A stretch of 64,000 nucleotides of DNA from Pseudomonas viciae (GCF_004786035.1 NZ_CP035088.1:2950001-3014000), one strand, 5' to 3'. Numbered from the stretch's first letter, positions 19,198-28,496 are shown. Made by a program: numbers and translations. The notes: generated from the letters alone by a model not told the origin.

Positions 19198-20235
19198 ATG
19201 ACACGTCTTGGTGCAGGGCTACTGCTTTGCTTGTTCGCCAGCCTGGGTTCAGTGCAGGCCGCATCGGCACCGCATCCGCATTGGAGCGCTGGTTTTCATG
19301 AGCTGAGCTTTCTCGATCCGCTGGATCGGCAACCGATGCATGCCTTCGCTTTTTATCCGTCCACCGCCAGGGAGCAGTCCAGCCTGCTCGATGGCTACCA
19401 GATCGATGCTGCGCCAGATGCCAAAATTGCTATCGGCCGCTTTCCGCTGTTGATGCTCTCCCACGGCAACACCGGCACACCGCTGGCCCTGCATGACCTG
19501 GCCACCTCGCTGGCGCGCCAGGGCTTCGTGGTGGTAGCGGTGATTCATCCCGGCGACAACGCCCAGGATCACAGCCGGCTCGGGACCTTGAGCAATCTGT
19601 ATGGCCGGCCGATCCAGATTTCCGAAGCCATTACCGCGACGTTGAACGACCCGATGCTCTCGCCCTTTGTTAATGCGGAGCAGGTTGGGGTGATCGGCTA
19701 TTCGGCCGGTGGCGAGACGGCGTTGATCCTGTCGGGCGCCACGCCAGACCTCAATCGCCTGCGCCGCTACTGTCAGGAACGGCCGGACGATCGTGATGCC
19801 TGCAATACCCAAGGCGAATTGATTGCCGACCGCGACGACCTGTCCCCGGTGGCCGACCCCAGGGTCCGGGCATTGTTGCTCATGGCGCCGTTGAGCCTGA
19901 AATTTGGCCGCCACACCCTGGCCGAGGTCCATGTGCCGGTGCTGTTGTACAGCGGCGACGGCGACAAGCTGGTGGCTTTCGATAAAAACGCCGCCGCCTT
20001 GGCCCGCAAGCTGCCTACCGCACCGGATTTCAAGACGCTGGCCGGAGCGGGGCACTTTGTCTTCCTGGCCCCGTGTACTGAAGAGCAGATCGCCGCGATG
20101 CCGGCGTTGTGCACCGACGCTGACGGTGTCGACCGCAAGGACATCCACCGCACCATGATTTCCGAGGCCAGCCGCTTCTTCGGCGAGGCCTTGGGCAAGC
20201 CGACCCGGGCGGGGATGAGGACGGCCGATCAATAA
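19198..20235 (+). CDS. Exported alpha/beta hydrolase, dienelactone-hydrolase-like
   Basis: 345 residues from the ATG at 19198, which gives a clean signal peptide (MTRLGAGLLLCLFASLGSVQA). An ATG at 19186 in the same frame is possible. Catalytic nucleophile Ser in GYSAGG, an oxyanion region LLMLSHGNTG, an Asp in YSGDGDKLV and a His in GAGHFVFL complete the triad. Cys pairs in the C-terminal half fit a periplasmic enzyme. The substrate is not evident. Converges with the MFS gene, overlapping by 7 bp. Confidence 0.82.
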   Translation: MTRLGAGLLLCLFASLGSVQAASAPHPHWSAGFHELSFLDPLDRQPMHAFAFYPSTAREQSSLLDGYQIDAAPDAKIAIGRFPLLMLSHGNTGTPLALHDLATSLARQGFVVVAVIHPGDNAQDHSRLGTLSNLYGRPIQISEAITATLNDPMLSPFVNAEQVGVIGYSAGGETALILSGATPDLNRLRRYCQERPDDRDACNTQGELIADRDDLSPVADPRVRALLLMAPLSLKFGRHTLAEVHVPVLLYSGDGDKLVAFDKNAAALARKLPTAPDFKTLAGAGHFVFLAPCTEEQIAAMPALCTDADGVDRKDIHRTMISEASRFFGEALGKPTRAGMRTADQ

Positions 20236-21422
20236 TGGGCGTTTGTCGCTTGGCGACGTAGCAGCAGGGTCAGGCCCAGCCCGCTGACCGACAGCAACGC
20301 GGCACAGAAGAAGATCGACGAATAGCCCAGGTTCAATGCCACCGCGCCCATCAGCGGGCCGGCAATCGCCAGCGCCAGGTCAAAGAACACCGCATAGGCG
20401 CTCAATCCCGCGCCACGGCTGGTGTTTGGCACTTGCTTGATCGCTTCCACCCCCAGTGCGGGGTACACCAGCGACAGCCCGAAGCCCGCCAGCCCCGCGC
20501 CGATCAGCGCGACCGCGGTGTTCGGCGCCAGCCAAAGCAATACCAGCCCCAGGGTTTCGATGCTCATGCAGGCAATGGCCGAGCTGAAGCCGCCGAAGCG
20601 GGCGATGCTGGAGATGAATATCAACCGCGCCAGGATGAAGCAGACGCCGAAAACCGTCAGGCACCAGGCCGCTCCGGTCCAGCCGCGGCTGATATAGAAG
20701 AGCGTGATGAACGTGGTGAGTGTGCCGTAGCCGATCGAGGCCAGGCACAGGCTCGCTCCGTATGGCGCAATGCGCCCGAACACCGCCCAGAAGGGCAAGC
20801 GCTCGCCACGAATGACCGGCACCGACGGTTTGTTGCGAATCATCAACAGCGCTATGCCGGCCAGCATCGACAGGGCGATGCCCAGGCTGGCGAAGCCCAG
20901 CTCGCCGACCATCACCACCCCCAGTGGCGCGCCGATGGCGATGGCCCCGTAAGAGGCGATGCCATTCCAGGAAATCGAGCGGGCGGTGTGTTCCACGCCC
21001 ACCTGGCCCATGCACCAACTGATGGTGCCCACGCCAATCAGCCCCTGGGCCACGCCGAGCAGCAATCGGCCGGCAATCAGAATCAGCAGGCTGGTTAGAG
21101 GGAAGCTTTGCAGCAGGGTCGAGATCAGCGTCAGCACACCGCTGAGTACAATCCCCGATAACCCGTAGACGATCGCCCGCTTGGTGCCAACGCTGTCCGA
21201 CAACCGCCCGGCCATGGGGCGGCTGAGCAGGGTCGCCAGATACTGTGAGCCAATGGTCAGCCCGGCCACCACTGCACTGAAACCCAGCTGCTCGTGGACA
21301 TACCCGGGCAGAACCGCAATCGGCAGGCCGATGCAGAGGAAGGCGATGAAGGTATAGAACACAATGGAGACGATCTGCAGGGTGATCGACAGGGAGCTGG
21401 GGGCAGATGAGGGCGTTGGCAT
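20229..21422 (-). CDS. MFS transporter, YhhS/YfcJ subfamily
   Basis: About 397 residues with 12 predicted membrane spans, starting at the ATG at 21422. The longer frame would run through a REP and is rejected. Subfamily signatures shared with E. coli YhhS are LQIVSIVFYTF, IGLPIAVLPGYVHEQLGFSA, QYLATLLSRPMAGRLSDS, SWNGIASYGAIAIGAPLG and FITLFYISRGW. Proton-driven efflux is likely. Substrate unknown. Confidence 0.9.
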   Translation of the reverse strand: MPTPSSAPSSLSITLQIVSIVFYTFIAFLCIGLPIAVLPGYVHEQLGFSAVVAGLTIGSQYLATLLSRPMAGRLSDSVGTKRAIVYGLSGIVLSGVLTLISTLLQSFPLTSLLILIAGRLLLGVAQGLIGVGTISWCMGQVGVEHTARSISWNGIASYGAIAIGAPLGVVMVGELGFASLGIALSMLAGIALLMIRNKPSVPVIRGERLPFWAVFGRIAPYGASLCLASIGYGTLTTFITLFYISRGWTGAAWCLTVFGVCFILARLIFISSIARFGGFSSAIACMSIETLGLVLLWLAPNTAVALIGAGLAGFGLSLVYPALGVEAIKQVPNTSRGAGLSAYAVFFDLALAIAGPLMGAVALNLGYSSIFFCAALLSVSGLGLTLLLRRQATNAHY

Positions 21423-21520
21423 GGGGCTCGTTCGCGGGCAGCGGTAGGAGAGCCTCATCATGGCGCGAGGTGGGGATAAAAGAAAGCAGGCTAACGGTTT
21501 GCATTGGTGGAGAATGTGCC

Positions 21521-21552
21521 GCCGCCATCGCGAGCAAGCTCGCTCCCACAGG
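21521..21552. repeat. Single REP unit
   Basis: GCCGCCATCGCGAGCAAGCT followed by CGCTCCCACAGG, the same REP family as elsewhere, without an intact partner. It lies between the MFS gene start and the ybiT terminator. Confidence 0.8.
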
Positions 21553-21570
21553 TTTTTACCCTTGGAAGAC

Positions 21571-21602
21571 AAAAAGCCCTGTCACAACGGACAGGGCTTT
21601 CA
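21571..21602 (-). terminator. Rho-independent terminator of ybiT
   Basis: Perfect 11-bp stem AAAGCCCTGTC / GACAGGGCTTT (complementary arms around ACAACG), followed on the minus strand by a short T-run. It is 28 bp beyond the ybiT stop. Confidence 0.88.
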
Positions 21603-21629
21603 CGTGCAGCGTGCAGCTAAGGGCGGTGC

Positions 21630-23219
21630 TTAGAACACCACACCCTGACTGCGCAGGTAGTCATCATAGGTGCCGCTGAAGTCGACCACGCCGTCCGCGC
21701 TCAGCTCGATGATACGGGTGGCCAGGGACGAAACGAACTCACGGTCATGGCTGACGAAGATCAGCGTGCCCGGGTAGTTTTCCAGCGCCAGGTTCAGCGC
21801 TTCGATGGATTCCATGTCCAAGTGGTTGGTCGGTTCGTCCATCACCAGCACGTTCGGTTTTTGCAGGATCAGCTTGCCGAACAGCATGCGACCCTGTTCA
21901 CCACCGGAAATGACCTTGACCGACTTGAGGATCTCGTCGTTGGAGAACAGCATGCGGCCCAAGGTGCCACGAACCAGTTGTTCGCCACCCTGGGTCCATT
22001 GGCCCATCCAGTCGAACAGGTTGACGTCGTCTTCGAAGTCGTGGGCGTGGTCCTGGGCGTAGTAGCCCAGTTCCGCGGCGTCGGTCCATTTCACCGTACC
22101 GGCATCCGGTTCCAGTTCATTGACCAGGGTGCGCAGCAAGGTGGTCTTGCCGATGCCGTTCGGGCCAATGATTGCCACGCGCTCGCCGGCTTCGACGGTG
22201 AAGCTGAAGTCCTTGAACAGCGGCTTGCCGTCAAAGCCTTTAGCCATGCGCTCGACAATGACCGCCTGGCGGTGCAGCTTTTTGGTCTGCTCGAAACGAA
22301 TGAACGGGCTGACACGACTCGACGGCTTGACCTCGGCCAGTTGGATCTTGTCGATCTGCTTGGCGCGGGAGGTGGCTTGCTTGGCTTTCGAGGCGTTGGC
22401 CGAGAAACGGCTGACGAACGATTGCAGTTCGGATATCTGCGCTTTCTTCTTGGCGTTGTCCGACAGCAACTGCTCGCGGGACTGGGTCGCCACGGTCATG
22501 TACTCGTCATAGTTGCCCGGGAACAGGCGCAGCTCGCCGTAGTCCAGGTCCGCCATGTGGGTGCAGACACTGTTCAGGAAGTGACGGTCGTGGGAGATGA
22601 TGATCATCAGGCTCGAACGCTGGGTCAGCACGTTTTCCAGCCAGCGGATGGTGTTGATATCCAGGTGGTTGGTCGGCTCGTCCAGCAGCAGCACTTCCGG
22701 GTCGGAGAACAGCGCCTGGGCCAGCAGTACACGCAGTTTCCAGCCTGGCGATACTTCGCTCATCGGGCCGAAATGCTGCTCGATGCCAATCCCCAGGCCC
22801 AGCAGCAGTTCGCCAGCACGGGACTCTGCGGTGTAGCCGTCCATCTCGGCGAATTCGGTTTCCAGCTCGGCCACGGCCATGCCGTCTTCTTCGGTCATTT
22901 CCGGCAGCGAATAGATGCGATCGCGCTCGGCCTTGACCTTCCACAGCTCTTCGTGACCCATGATCACGGTGTCGATCACGGTGAATTCTTCGTAGGCGAA
23001 CTGGTCCTGGCGCAGTTTACCCAGGCGCACGTTCGGCTCGAGCATCACCTGGCCGCCGGACGGCTCGAGGTCACCACCGAGGATTTTCATGAAGGTCGAC
23101 TTGCCGCAACCGTTGGCGCCGATCAGGCCGTAGCGGTTGCCCGCGCCGAACTTGACCGAGACGTTTTCGAACAGCGGCTTGGCGCCGAACTGCATGGTGA
23201 TGTTAGCTGTAGAGATCAA
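21630..23219 (-). CDS. ybiT: ABC-F family ATPase YbiT
   Basis: 529 residues, almost the same length as E. coli YbiT. Two ABC domains: Walker [10 protein letters not shown] (about 34-42) and GPNGIGKTT (about 347-355), Walker B plus catalytic Glu [11 protein letters not shown] and [11 protein letters not shown]. The first signature is degenerate (VSPGWKLR), as is usual in YbiT, and the second is SGGEQGRM. Between them is the charged linker of ABC-F proteins ([14 protein letters not shown]). ABC-F proteins act on the ribosome as translation factors; no membrane partner is expected. Ends at a strong terminator. Confidence 0.95.
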   Translation of the reverse strand: MISTANITMQFGAKPLFENVSVKFGAGNRYGLIGANGCGKSTFMKILGGDLEPSGGQVMLEPNVRLGKLRQDQFAYEEFTVIDTVIMGHEELWKVKAERDRIYSLPEMTEEDGMAVAELETEFAEMDGYTAESRAGELLLGLGIGIEQHFGPMSEVSPGWKLRVLLAQALFSDPEVLLLDEPTNHLDINTIRWLENVLTQRSSLMIIISHDRHFLNSVCTHMADLDYGELRLFPGNYDEYMTVATQSREQLLSDNAKKKAQISELQSFVSRFSANASKAKQATSRAKQIDKIQLAEVKPSSRVSPFIRFEQTKKLHRQAVIVERMAKGFDGKPLFKDFSFTVEAGERVAIIGPNGIGKTTLLRTLVNELEPDAGTVKWTDAAELGYYAQDHAHDFEDDVNLFDWMGQWTQGGEQLVRGTLGRMLFSNDEILKSVKVISGGEQGRMLFGKLILQKPNVLVMDEPTNHLDMESIEALNLALENYPGTLIFVSHDREFVSSLATRIIELSADGVVDFSGTYDDYLRSQGVVF

Positions 23220-23260
23220 AGGTTTATCCTGCGGAACATTCAGAGTAGCTAAGGGTGCGG

Positions 23261-23282
23261 CAGTACCTGTTCAGTACCTGTT
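23261..23282. repeat. Tandem 11-bp direct repeat upstream of ybiT/lpxO
   Basis: CAGTACCTGTT is repeated twice head to tail in the roughly 400-bp divergent gap between ybiT and lpxO, about 45 bp upstream of the ybiT start. It could be a regulator site or a chance duplication. Nothing else identifiable was seen in this gap. Confidence 0.6.
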
Positions 23283-23623
23283 TGCGCAGGGCCCGACCGC
23301 GCAAAGGCGTCGCGGTCGCAAGCGCAAGGGTCCATCCGGCATAAGAGGACAGCAGCATACGGAGCGCCTGGCCCGAGTTGACGTGCGCCGAAGCCGGGTT
23401 TCCGGTATCGACCAAAGGGGGCGCATGATGTTTGGCGGCGATTGTACTGATATGGCCGCATTAACGATAGGGTATTGCCTGGGCATGACAGTTTTTCACA
23501 ACTGAAGGATAACTTTCGCTTACAAACTCTGGCTAAAATGCCATCTCACCCGACGCCACCTCCCTTGCCGCTCGGCTGGCCGGGAGAAAGCAGCCTGTTC
23601 ACTTCTGATTTGTGACGGATTCC

Positions 23624-24523
23624 GTGAAACTTATCTTTGCCACGATCTACCTTCTGTCCATTGGCTATGTGCACTTGCGTGGGCGCGTGCGGCACAAGTT
23701 CGGACGCCAGTTGAGTGATCACTCGTCGTTTCTCGCTCCGATCAACTGCTTGCTCTACCTGTGCTCGAGGTTTCCTAATAAAGCTTTCCTGAGCCCGGCG
23801 GATTTCCCGGACCTGAGCCCGTTGCAGACCCATTGGGAAGAAATCCGTGCCGAAGGCCAGCGCCTGCTGCAAGCGGGGGAGATCAAGCGTTCCAATCAGT
23901 ACGATGACGTCGGCTTCAATTCGTTCTTCAAGACCGGTTGGAAGCGTTTTTACCTGAAGTGGTACGGCGACAGCCATCCTTCGGCCATGAAGCTCTGCCC
24001 GCGCACCACCGAGCTGGTGCAGGGCATCGGATCGATCAAGGCGGCAATGTTTGCCGAGTTGCCGCCAGGTTCGAAGTTGGTTCGTCACCGCGACCCGTAT
24101 GCCGGGTCCTATCGTTATCACTTGGGCCTGGAAACGCCCAACGATGCTGGATGCTACATCAACGTTGATGGCGAGCATTACCATTGGCGTGATGGCGAGG
24201 CGGTGATATTCGACGAGACGTTCATTCATTACGCCGAGAACACCACCCCCCATAACCGCATTATTTTGTTCTGTGATGTGGAACGCCCCCTGAAGTTTCG
24301 CTGGGCCACAGCGTTCAACCGCTGGTTCAGTCGCACCGTCATGGCCGCCGCCGGTGCGCCCAATGACGCGGGTGACAGGACGGGGGGCTTGAATCGGGCG
24401 TTTTCCCGGCTCTACAAGATTCGTCTGCAAGGCAAGGAACTGAAGAAGCGCAACCGCAAGCTGTATTACTTGCAGAAATGGGCGTTCTTTGGTGGTTTGT
24501 TGGCAGTCTTCATCTGGATCTGA
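23624..24523 (+). CDS. lpxO: Lipid A hydroxylase LpxO
   Basis: 299 residues if started at GTG 23624; another GTG lies at 23612. An N-terminal hydrophobic anchor (KLIFATIYLLSIGYVHL), then an aspartyl/asparaginyl beta-hydroxylase fold with Fe(II) ligands in RHRDPYAG and FDETFIHYAEN, and the 2-oxoglutarate-binding Arg near HNRIILFCDV. The C-terminal hydrophobic tail is a second anchor. LpxO adds a 2-hydroxyl to a secondary acyl chain of lipid A at the inner membrane, which changes outer-membrane properties and peptide resistance. Confidence 0.92.
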   Translation: MKLIFATIYLLSIGYVHLRGRVRHKFGRQLSDHSSFLAPINCLLYLCSRFPNKAFLSPADFPDLSPLQTHWEEIRAEGQRLLQAGEIKRSNQYDDVGFNSFFKTGWKRFYLKWYGDSHPSAMKLCPRTTELVQGIGSIKAAMFAELPPGSKLVRHRDPYAGSYRYHLGLETPNDAGCYINVDGEHYHWRDGEAVIFDETFIHYAENTTPHNRIILFCDVERPLKFRWATAFNRWFSRTVMAAAGAPNDAGDRTGGLNRAFSRLYKIRLQGKELKKRNRKLYYLQKWAFFGGLLAVFIWI

Positions 24524-24540
24524 GCCCACACCCATTGTGC

Positions 24541-24580
24541 AGGCGCTGGCGAAGCCTGCGATCTTTTGATCTTGAGACTT
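24541..24580. repeat. Partial repeat of the GCGATCTTTTGATC family
   Basis: CGAAGCCTGCGATCTTTTGA matches one arm of the longer palindromic element at 47510-47611. It is a solitary fragment between lpxO and ku, which converge. Confidence 0.5.
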
Positions 24581-24640
24581 TTACCAGCGACTCAATGGAT
24601 TGGGACAAGATCACAACCCAGACGCTTGCCGACCTCGCCA

Positions 24641-25519
24641 TCAACCCCGGGAGGTCTTTGTGGTTTTTTTAGCGGGGGCGGACTTGGTGCTCTTCGCCGG
24701 TTTTGCTGCGGGCTTGGCCGGCGACTTGCCTTTGCCGCCCAGGCTGCGCTTGAGCAGTTCGGTGAGGTCGATGACATCGGCGCTCTTGCGTTGCTCTTCG
24801 CCCGGGTCGGTTTCCACGGCTTCGAGTCGACCTTCCTTGGCCTTTTTCTCTACCAGTTCCATGATCTTGTCCTGGAAACTGTCGCGGTATTCTTCCGGAG
24901 ACCAGTCGGCGCTCATGTCTTGCACCAGGCGCTTGGCCATCTCCAGCTCGCCCTTGGCCAGGGTCGGGTGGGTCACTTCATCGCCCAGTTCCAGGATGTC
25001 GAGTTCACGCACTTCTGCCGGCCAGCGCAGCATGACCAGGACCAGGGCCGATTCCAGGGGCATGAGGGCGGCCAGATGCTGGCGGGTGTGCAGCACAACC
25101 AGGGCCAGGGCCACCTTGTTGCTCTTGATCAGGGTTTCGCGCAGCAAGGCGTAGACCTTGCCGCCACGCTTGTCGGGGGCAAGAAAGTAGGGTGTGTCGA
25201 TGTTTTGCAGTGGGATTTTCTCGCTGTCGACAAAGGAAAAGATATCGATGGTCTGTGTGGACTTCGGGTGGGCGGAGCGGATTTCCTCTTCGCTGAGCAG
25301 CACGTATTGGCCTTTCTGGTATTGGACGCCCTTGACGATGTCTTCCTTGGTGACTTCCTTGCCCGTGACCTTGTTGACCCGCTTGTAGCCCACCGGGTCC
25401 ATGCTGCGCTTGTCCAACCAGTCGAAATCCACGCCCTGGGAGGCGGTGGCTGACACCAGCGCCACAGGAATGTGGACCAGTCCGAAGCTGATTGCGCCTT
25501 TCCAGATTGCCCGTGCCAT
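24641..25519 (-). CDS. ku: Ku protein, non-homologous end joining
   Basis: 292 residues from the ATG at 25519, which has an AAGGA site; the longer frame starts in the upstream intergenic DNA. Bacterial Ku core at about 1-230 beginning MARAIWKGAISFGLVHIPV, with KRVNKVTGKEV and FVDSEKIPLQNIDTPYFLAP blocks. The C-terminal tail (about 255-292) is rich in Lys, Ala and Pro, as in many Ku proteins that bind DNA and recruit LigD. It binds double-strand ends as a homodimer. LigD is not in this window. Confidence 0.95.
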   Translation of the reverse strand: MARAIWKGAISFGLVHIPVALVSATASQGVDFDWLDKRSMDPVGYKRVNKVTGKEVTKEDIVKGVQYQKGQYVLLSEEEIRSAHPKSTQTIDIFSFVDSEKIPLQNIDTPYFLAPDKRGGKVYALLRETLIKSNKVALALVVLHTRQHLAALMPLESALVLVMLRWPAEVRELDILELGDEVTHPTLAKGELEMAKRLVQDMSADWSPEEYRDSFQDKIMELVEKKAKEGRLEAVETDPGEEQRKSADVIDLTELLKRSLGGKGKSPAKPAAKPAKSTKSAPAKKTTKTSRG

Positions 25520-25733
25520 GGTGCAGTTTTCCTTGCCGATGAGTGTCTCTCTGGTGACCTTGGGGCCTTGGGAAAAGTTTCCACCGCGCGCCGTCTGGCT
25601 CATGGCGGGAGCAAGCCCGCTCCCCTCTGTTTTGGAGACGCTTAGTTACATCTTCAGGAGGATCTTTTACTTAACAATGGCGAACCTGCGGCGTAGCGTG
25701 TTTTCGATATGCCTGAATCCATGAGGTGTTCCG

Positions 25734-26075
25734 ATGAACAGGCTGATGCTCGCCATCATGACATTACTGCTGACCACCGCTGTTCAGGCTGCAACGCCTG
25801 ACGCTGGCACCGTGCTCGTGGCTCAGAATCTGCCCGGCAACAACAACCCCTACAACAGCCCGACTCGCCGGGCCAATCCCAATAGCATGCAGGGCACCCG
25901 GCCCAACGTGCCGATGATTCACAACAACCCGACGATTGCCGTCCCTCGTCCACCCACCCTGGAAAACGGCGGAATCGGCAATGGCTACCCTCGTTCCGGC
26001 CAGCCTGCGGGTTCGCCACGACCTACCATCGAATCCCCAACCCTGCCCAGGAAAACCAACAACGGCGATCGCTAG
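25734..26075 (+). CDS. Small exported Pro/Asn-rich protein
   Basis: 113 residues with a GAGGTG site before the ATG. The signal peptide ends VQA|ATP near residue 19. The mature part is low complexity, rich in Pro, Asn, Arg and Gly (PGNNNPYN, RPNVPMIHNNP), with no Cys and probably disordered. No family recognised. It precedes the PQQ dehydrogenase gene by 47 bp on the same strand and may be expressed with it. Confidence 0.7.
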   Translation: MNRLMLAIMTLLLTTAVQAATPDAGTVLVAQNLPGNNNPYNSPTRRANPNSMQGTRPNVPMIHNNPTIAVPRPPTLENGGIGNGYPRSGQPAGSPRPTIESPTLPRKTNNGDR

Positions 26076-26122
26076 GCGCTGAACCCTGGCTGTTTCTTTC
26101 CACTCCACAGAAGGACGTGTGC

Positions 26123-27271
26123 ATGTTGCGTAAAACACTCTTGGCCACACTCGGCGCCAGCGTTGTTCTGAGCTTTGCTACTCCGGCCTCTGCCGTGCAA
26201 ACCCAGCAAGTGAAAAGCGAGGAGGGCACCCTGGAGGTGACCACGGTGGTCAAGGGCCTGGAGCACCCTTGGGCGGTGGCGTTCCTGCCGGATCAGCAAG
26301 GCATGCTGGTCACGGAGCGATCCGGCAACCTGCGTCTGGTGAGCCCCGCGGGCCAGTTGTCGGCGCCGTTGAGTGGCGTCCCCAAGGTCTGGGCCAGGGG
26401 CCAGGGCGGCTTGCTGGATGTGGCGCTGTCACCGGATTTCAAACAGGACCGCACCGTTTACCTGTCCTATGCCGAGGCCGGTGAAGACGGCAAGGCCGGC
26501 ACTGCTGTGGGCCGTGGGCAGTTGTCGCAAGACTTGAAGACGCTGAACGGCTTCGACGTGATCTTCCGTCAGCAACCCAAACTGTCCACGGGCAACCACT
26601 TTGGCTCGCGCCTGGTGTTCGACCGCGAGGGTTACCTGTTCATTACCCTGGGGGAAAACAACGACCGTCCGACGGCCCAGGACCTGGACAAATTGCAAGG
26701 CAAGATCGTGCGCCTCTACCCCGACGGCAAGGTGCCGGAGGATAACCCGTTTGTCGGCCAGGAAAACGTAAGACCCGAGATCTGGGCGTACGGCATTCGC
26801 AATCCTCAGGGTGCCGCCCTCAACCCCCGCAACGGTACGTTGTGGGAGAACGAACACGGGCCCAAGGGGGGCGATGAGCTGAACATCATCGAGCGTGGCA
26901 AGAATTACGGCTGGCCGCTGGCGACTCACGGCGACAACTACTCCGGCGCCCCGATTCCCGAAGCCCAGGGTAAAACGGTCGACGGCACCCTCGGCCCTTA
27001 CCATGTATGGCAGGTCTCACCGGGGCTCAGCGGCATGGCGTTCTACGACAACGATCGCTTCAAGGCCTGGCAACACAACGTGTTCATCGGTGCGCTGGTT
27101 TCCAAGAACCTGATCCGCCTGCAATTCAAGGATGATAAGGTCGTACACGAAGAGCGTTTGCTCGGTGAACTCGATGAACGTATCCGTGACGTTCGCCAAG
27201 GGCCGGATGGTTACCTGTATGTGCTGACGGATGAAGGCGATGGGTCGTTGTATAAAGTTGGCCTGAAGTAA
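26123..27271 (+). CDS. PQQ-dependent aldose sugar dehydrogenase (soluble, periplasmic)
   Basis: 382 residues from ATG 26123, preceded by AAGGA; a GTG at 26117 is too close to that site. Signal peptide about 1-24 (ASA|VQ). Six-bladed propeller of the soluble glucose dehydrogenase/YliI type with GLEHPWAVAFLPD, TGNHFGSRLVFD (catalytic His region), YGIRNPQG, ENEHGPKGGDELN (Ca/PQQ site) and NYGWP. Oxidises aldoses in the periplasm. Electron acceptor unknown. Confidence 0.93.
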   Translation: MLRKTLLATLGASVVLSFATPASAVQTQQVKSEEGTLEVTTVVKGLEHPWAVAFLPDQQGMLVTERSGNLRLVSPAGQLSAPLSGVPKVWARGQGGLLDVALSPDFKQDRTVYLSYAEAGEDGKAGTAVGRGQLSQDLKTLNGFDVIFRQQPKLSTGNHFGSRLVFDREGYLFITLGENNDRPTAQDLDKLQGKIVRLYPDGKVPEDNPFVGQENVRPEIWAYGIRNPQGAALNPRNGTLWENEHGPKGGDELNIIERGKNYGWPLATHGDNYSGAPIPEAQGKTVDGTLGPYHVWQVSPGLSGMAFYDNDRFKAWQHNVFIGALVSKNLIRLQFKDDKVVHEERLLGELDERIRDVRQGPDGYLYVLTDEGDGSLYKVGLK

Positions 27272-27342
27272 CTTGTGGCGGAACTAGGCCAGCTGGGTAT
27301 TTTGGATTGACTTGGCCCCCATCTCCCAGCTAACTTCCAACC

Positions 27343-27408
27343 ATGACTTCCACCGTACTGCGCAGCCAGCCAAGCATTATTACCGCCATTCCTTATTTGG
27401 CGGGCTAG
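27343..27408 (+). CDS. Probable leader peptide of the ilvA attenuator
   Basis: A 21-residue ORF (ATG 27343, TAG 27406-27408) too short for normal gene calling. It contains Ser-Ile-Ile-Thr-Ala-Ile (ATT ATT ACC GCC ATT) just before a hairpin series and a terminator, as in amino-acid attenuators. There is no good Shine-Dalgarno. A possible promoter TTGACT-N18-TAACTT would start transcription at about the ATG, so it might be translated leaderless. Its role is inferred from position and codon content. Confidence 0.55.
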   Translation: MTSTVLRSQPSIITAIPYLAG

Positions 27409-27450
27409 CTGACGACTGCACCCAACCCGCCCTAGAGGCGGGTTTTTTCT
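27382..27450 (+). terminator. Transcription attenuator before threonine dehydratase
   Basis: Terminator stem ACCCGCC (27425-27431) with GGCGGGT (27437-27443) followed by six T. The segment GGCGGG at 27399-27404, at the end of the leader ORF, can pair with CCCGCC 27426-27431 as an antiterminator. CCGCC at 27383-27387 can instead pair with 27399-27403 as a protector. A ribosome stalled on the Ile codons at 27376-27381 would cover the protector arm and free the antiterminator. It could also simply end the upstream transcript. Confidence 0.65.
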
Positions 27451-27488
27451 TTCTGTCTCCAGGGTTCTGCCCCAACCAGGAGACCGCC

Positions 27489-28496
27489 ATGACCGCAACC
27501 CCCACCGACCAAGCCCTGCTGGAACACTACGTCAAAAAAATCCTCGCCGCGCCGGTCTACGAATTGGCCGTGCGCACGCCACTGCAAGCGGCCCCTGCGT
27601 TGTCCGAAGCCTTGGGCAACCTGATCCTGCTCAAGCGCGAAGATTTGCAGCCGACTTTTTCCTTCAAGATCCGCGGCGCCTACAACAGACTGGTCCAATT
27701 GACCCCCGAACAGCGGGCTCGTGGCGTCATCACCGCCTCGGCTGGCAATCATGCCCAGGGCGTGGCGCTGGCGGCGCGGGAGTTGGGGATCTCGGCCACG
27801 ATCGTCATGCCCTTGACCAGCCCGCAATTGAAGGTGCTCGGCGTACGCAACCGGGGCGCCGAAGCGTTGCTGCACGGGGAGAGTTTTCCGTATGCCCTGG
27901 AGTACGCGCTGGACCTGGCCCGGCAGACCGGACGGGAATTCGTGTCGCCTTTCGATGATCCGGATGTGATCGCGGGGCAGGGCACCGTTGCCATGGAAAT
28001 CCTGCGCCAGCACCCAGGCCGGCTGGATGCGATTTTTGTCCCGGTCGGCGGCGGTGGGCTGATCGCCGGAATTGCGGCGTATGTCAAATACCTGCGACCG
28101 GAAGTGCGCATCATTGGTGTCGAATCGCAACACTCCGCCTGTTTGCAGGCGGCGTTGGTGGCCGGGGAGCGGGTGACGCTGCCAAGTGTCGGAACCTTCG
28201 CCGATGGTGTGGCCGTGGCGCAGATCGGCGCCCATGGCTTCGAAATCTGCCGTTTCTGCGTCGATGAGGTCATGACCGTCAGCAACGACCAACTTTGCGC
28301 GGCGATCAAGGACATCTATGACGACACCCGCTCAATCACCGAACCCTCCGGCGCCCTCGCGGTGGCTGGCATCAAGCAGTACGTGGCCCGAACCGGGGCC
28401 CGAGGTCAAACCCTGGTGGCGATCGATTCCGGGGCCAATATCAACTTCGACAGTTTGCGTTATGTGGCCGAGCGTGCGGCGGAGGGCGTGATTTGA
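27489..28496 (+). CDS. ilvA: Threonine ammonia-lyase, short form without ACT domain
   Basis: 335 residues with AGGAG before the ATG. PLP enzyme converting threonine to 2-oxobutanoate, the first step to isoleucine. PLP-binding Lys60 in FSFKIRGAYNR, ASAGNHAQGVA cofactor loop and PVGGGGLIAG tetraglycine loop. Full-length biosynthetic IlvA is about 500 residues with a C-terminal regulatory ACT part; here the protein stops after the catalytic domain, so allosteric Ile inhibition is not expected through that domain. A leader/terminator upstream suggests control by attenuation instead. Confidence 0.93.
   Translation: MTATPTDQALLEHYVKKILAAPVYELAVRTPLQAAPALSEALGNLILLKREDLQPTFSFKIRGAYNRLVQLTPEQRARGVITASAGNHAQGVALAARELGISATIVMPLTSPQLKVLGVRNRGAEALLHGESFPYALEYALDLARQTGREFVSPFDDPDVIAGQGTVAMEILRQHPGRLDAIFVPVGGGGLIAGIAAYVKYLRPEVRIIGVESQHSACLQAALVAGERVTLPSVGTFADGVAVAQIGAHGFEICRFCVDEVMTVSNDQLCAAIKDIYDDTRSITEPSGALAVAGIKQYVARTGARGQTLVAIDSGANINFDSLRYVAERAAEGVI

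Noticed and set aside
20229-21572. Longer N-terminus for the MFS transporter and, likewise, for fapD, mtlF and the TPR protein
   Set aside because: The extensions are translated REP sequence (WERACSR-type peptides are a hallmark) and precede better starts.
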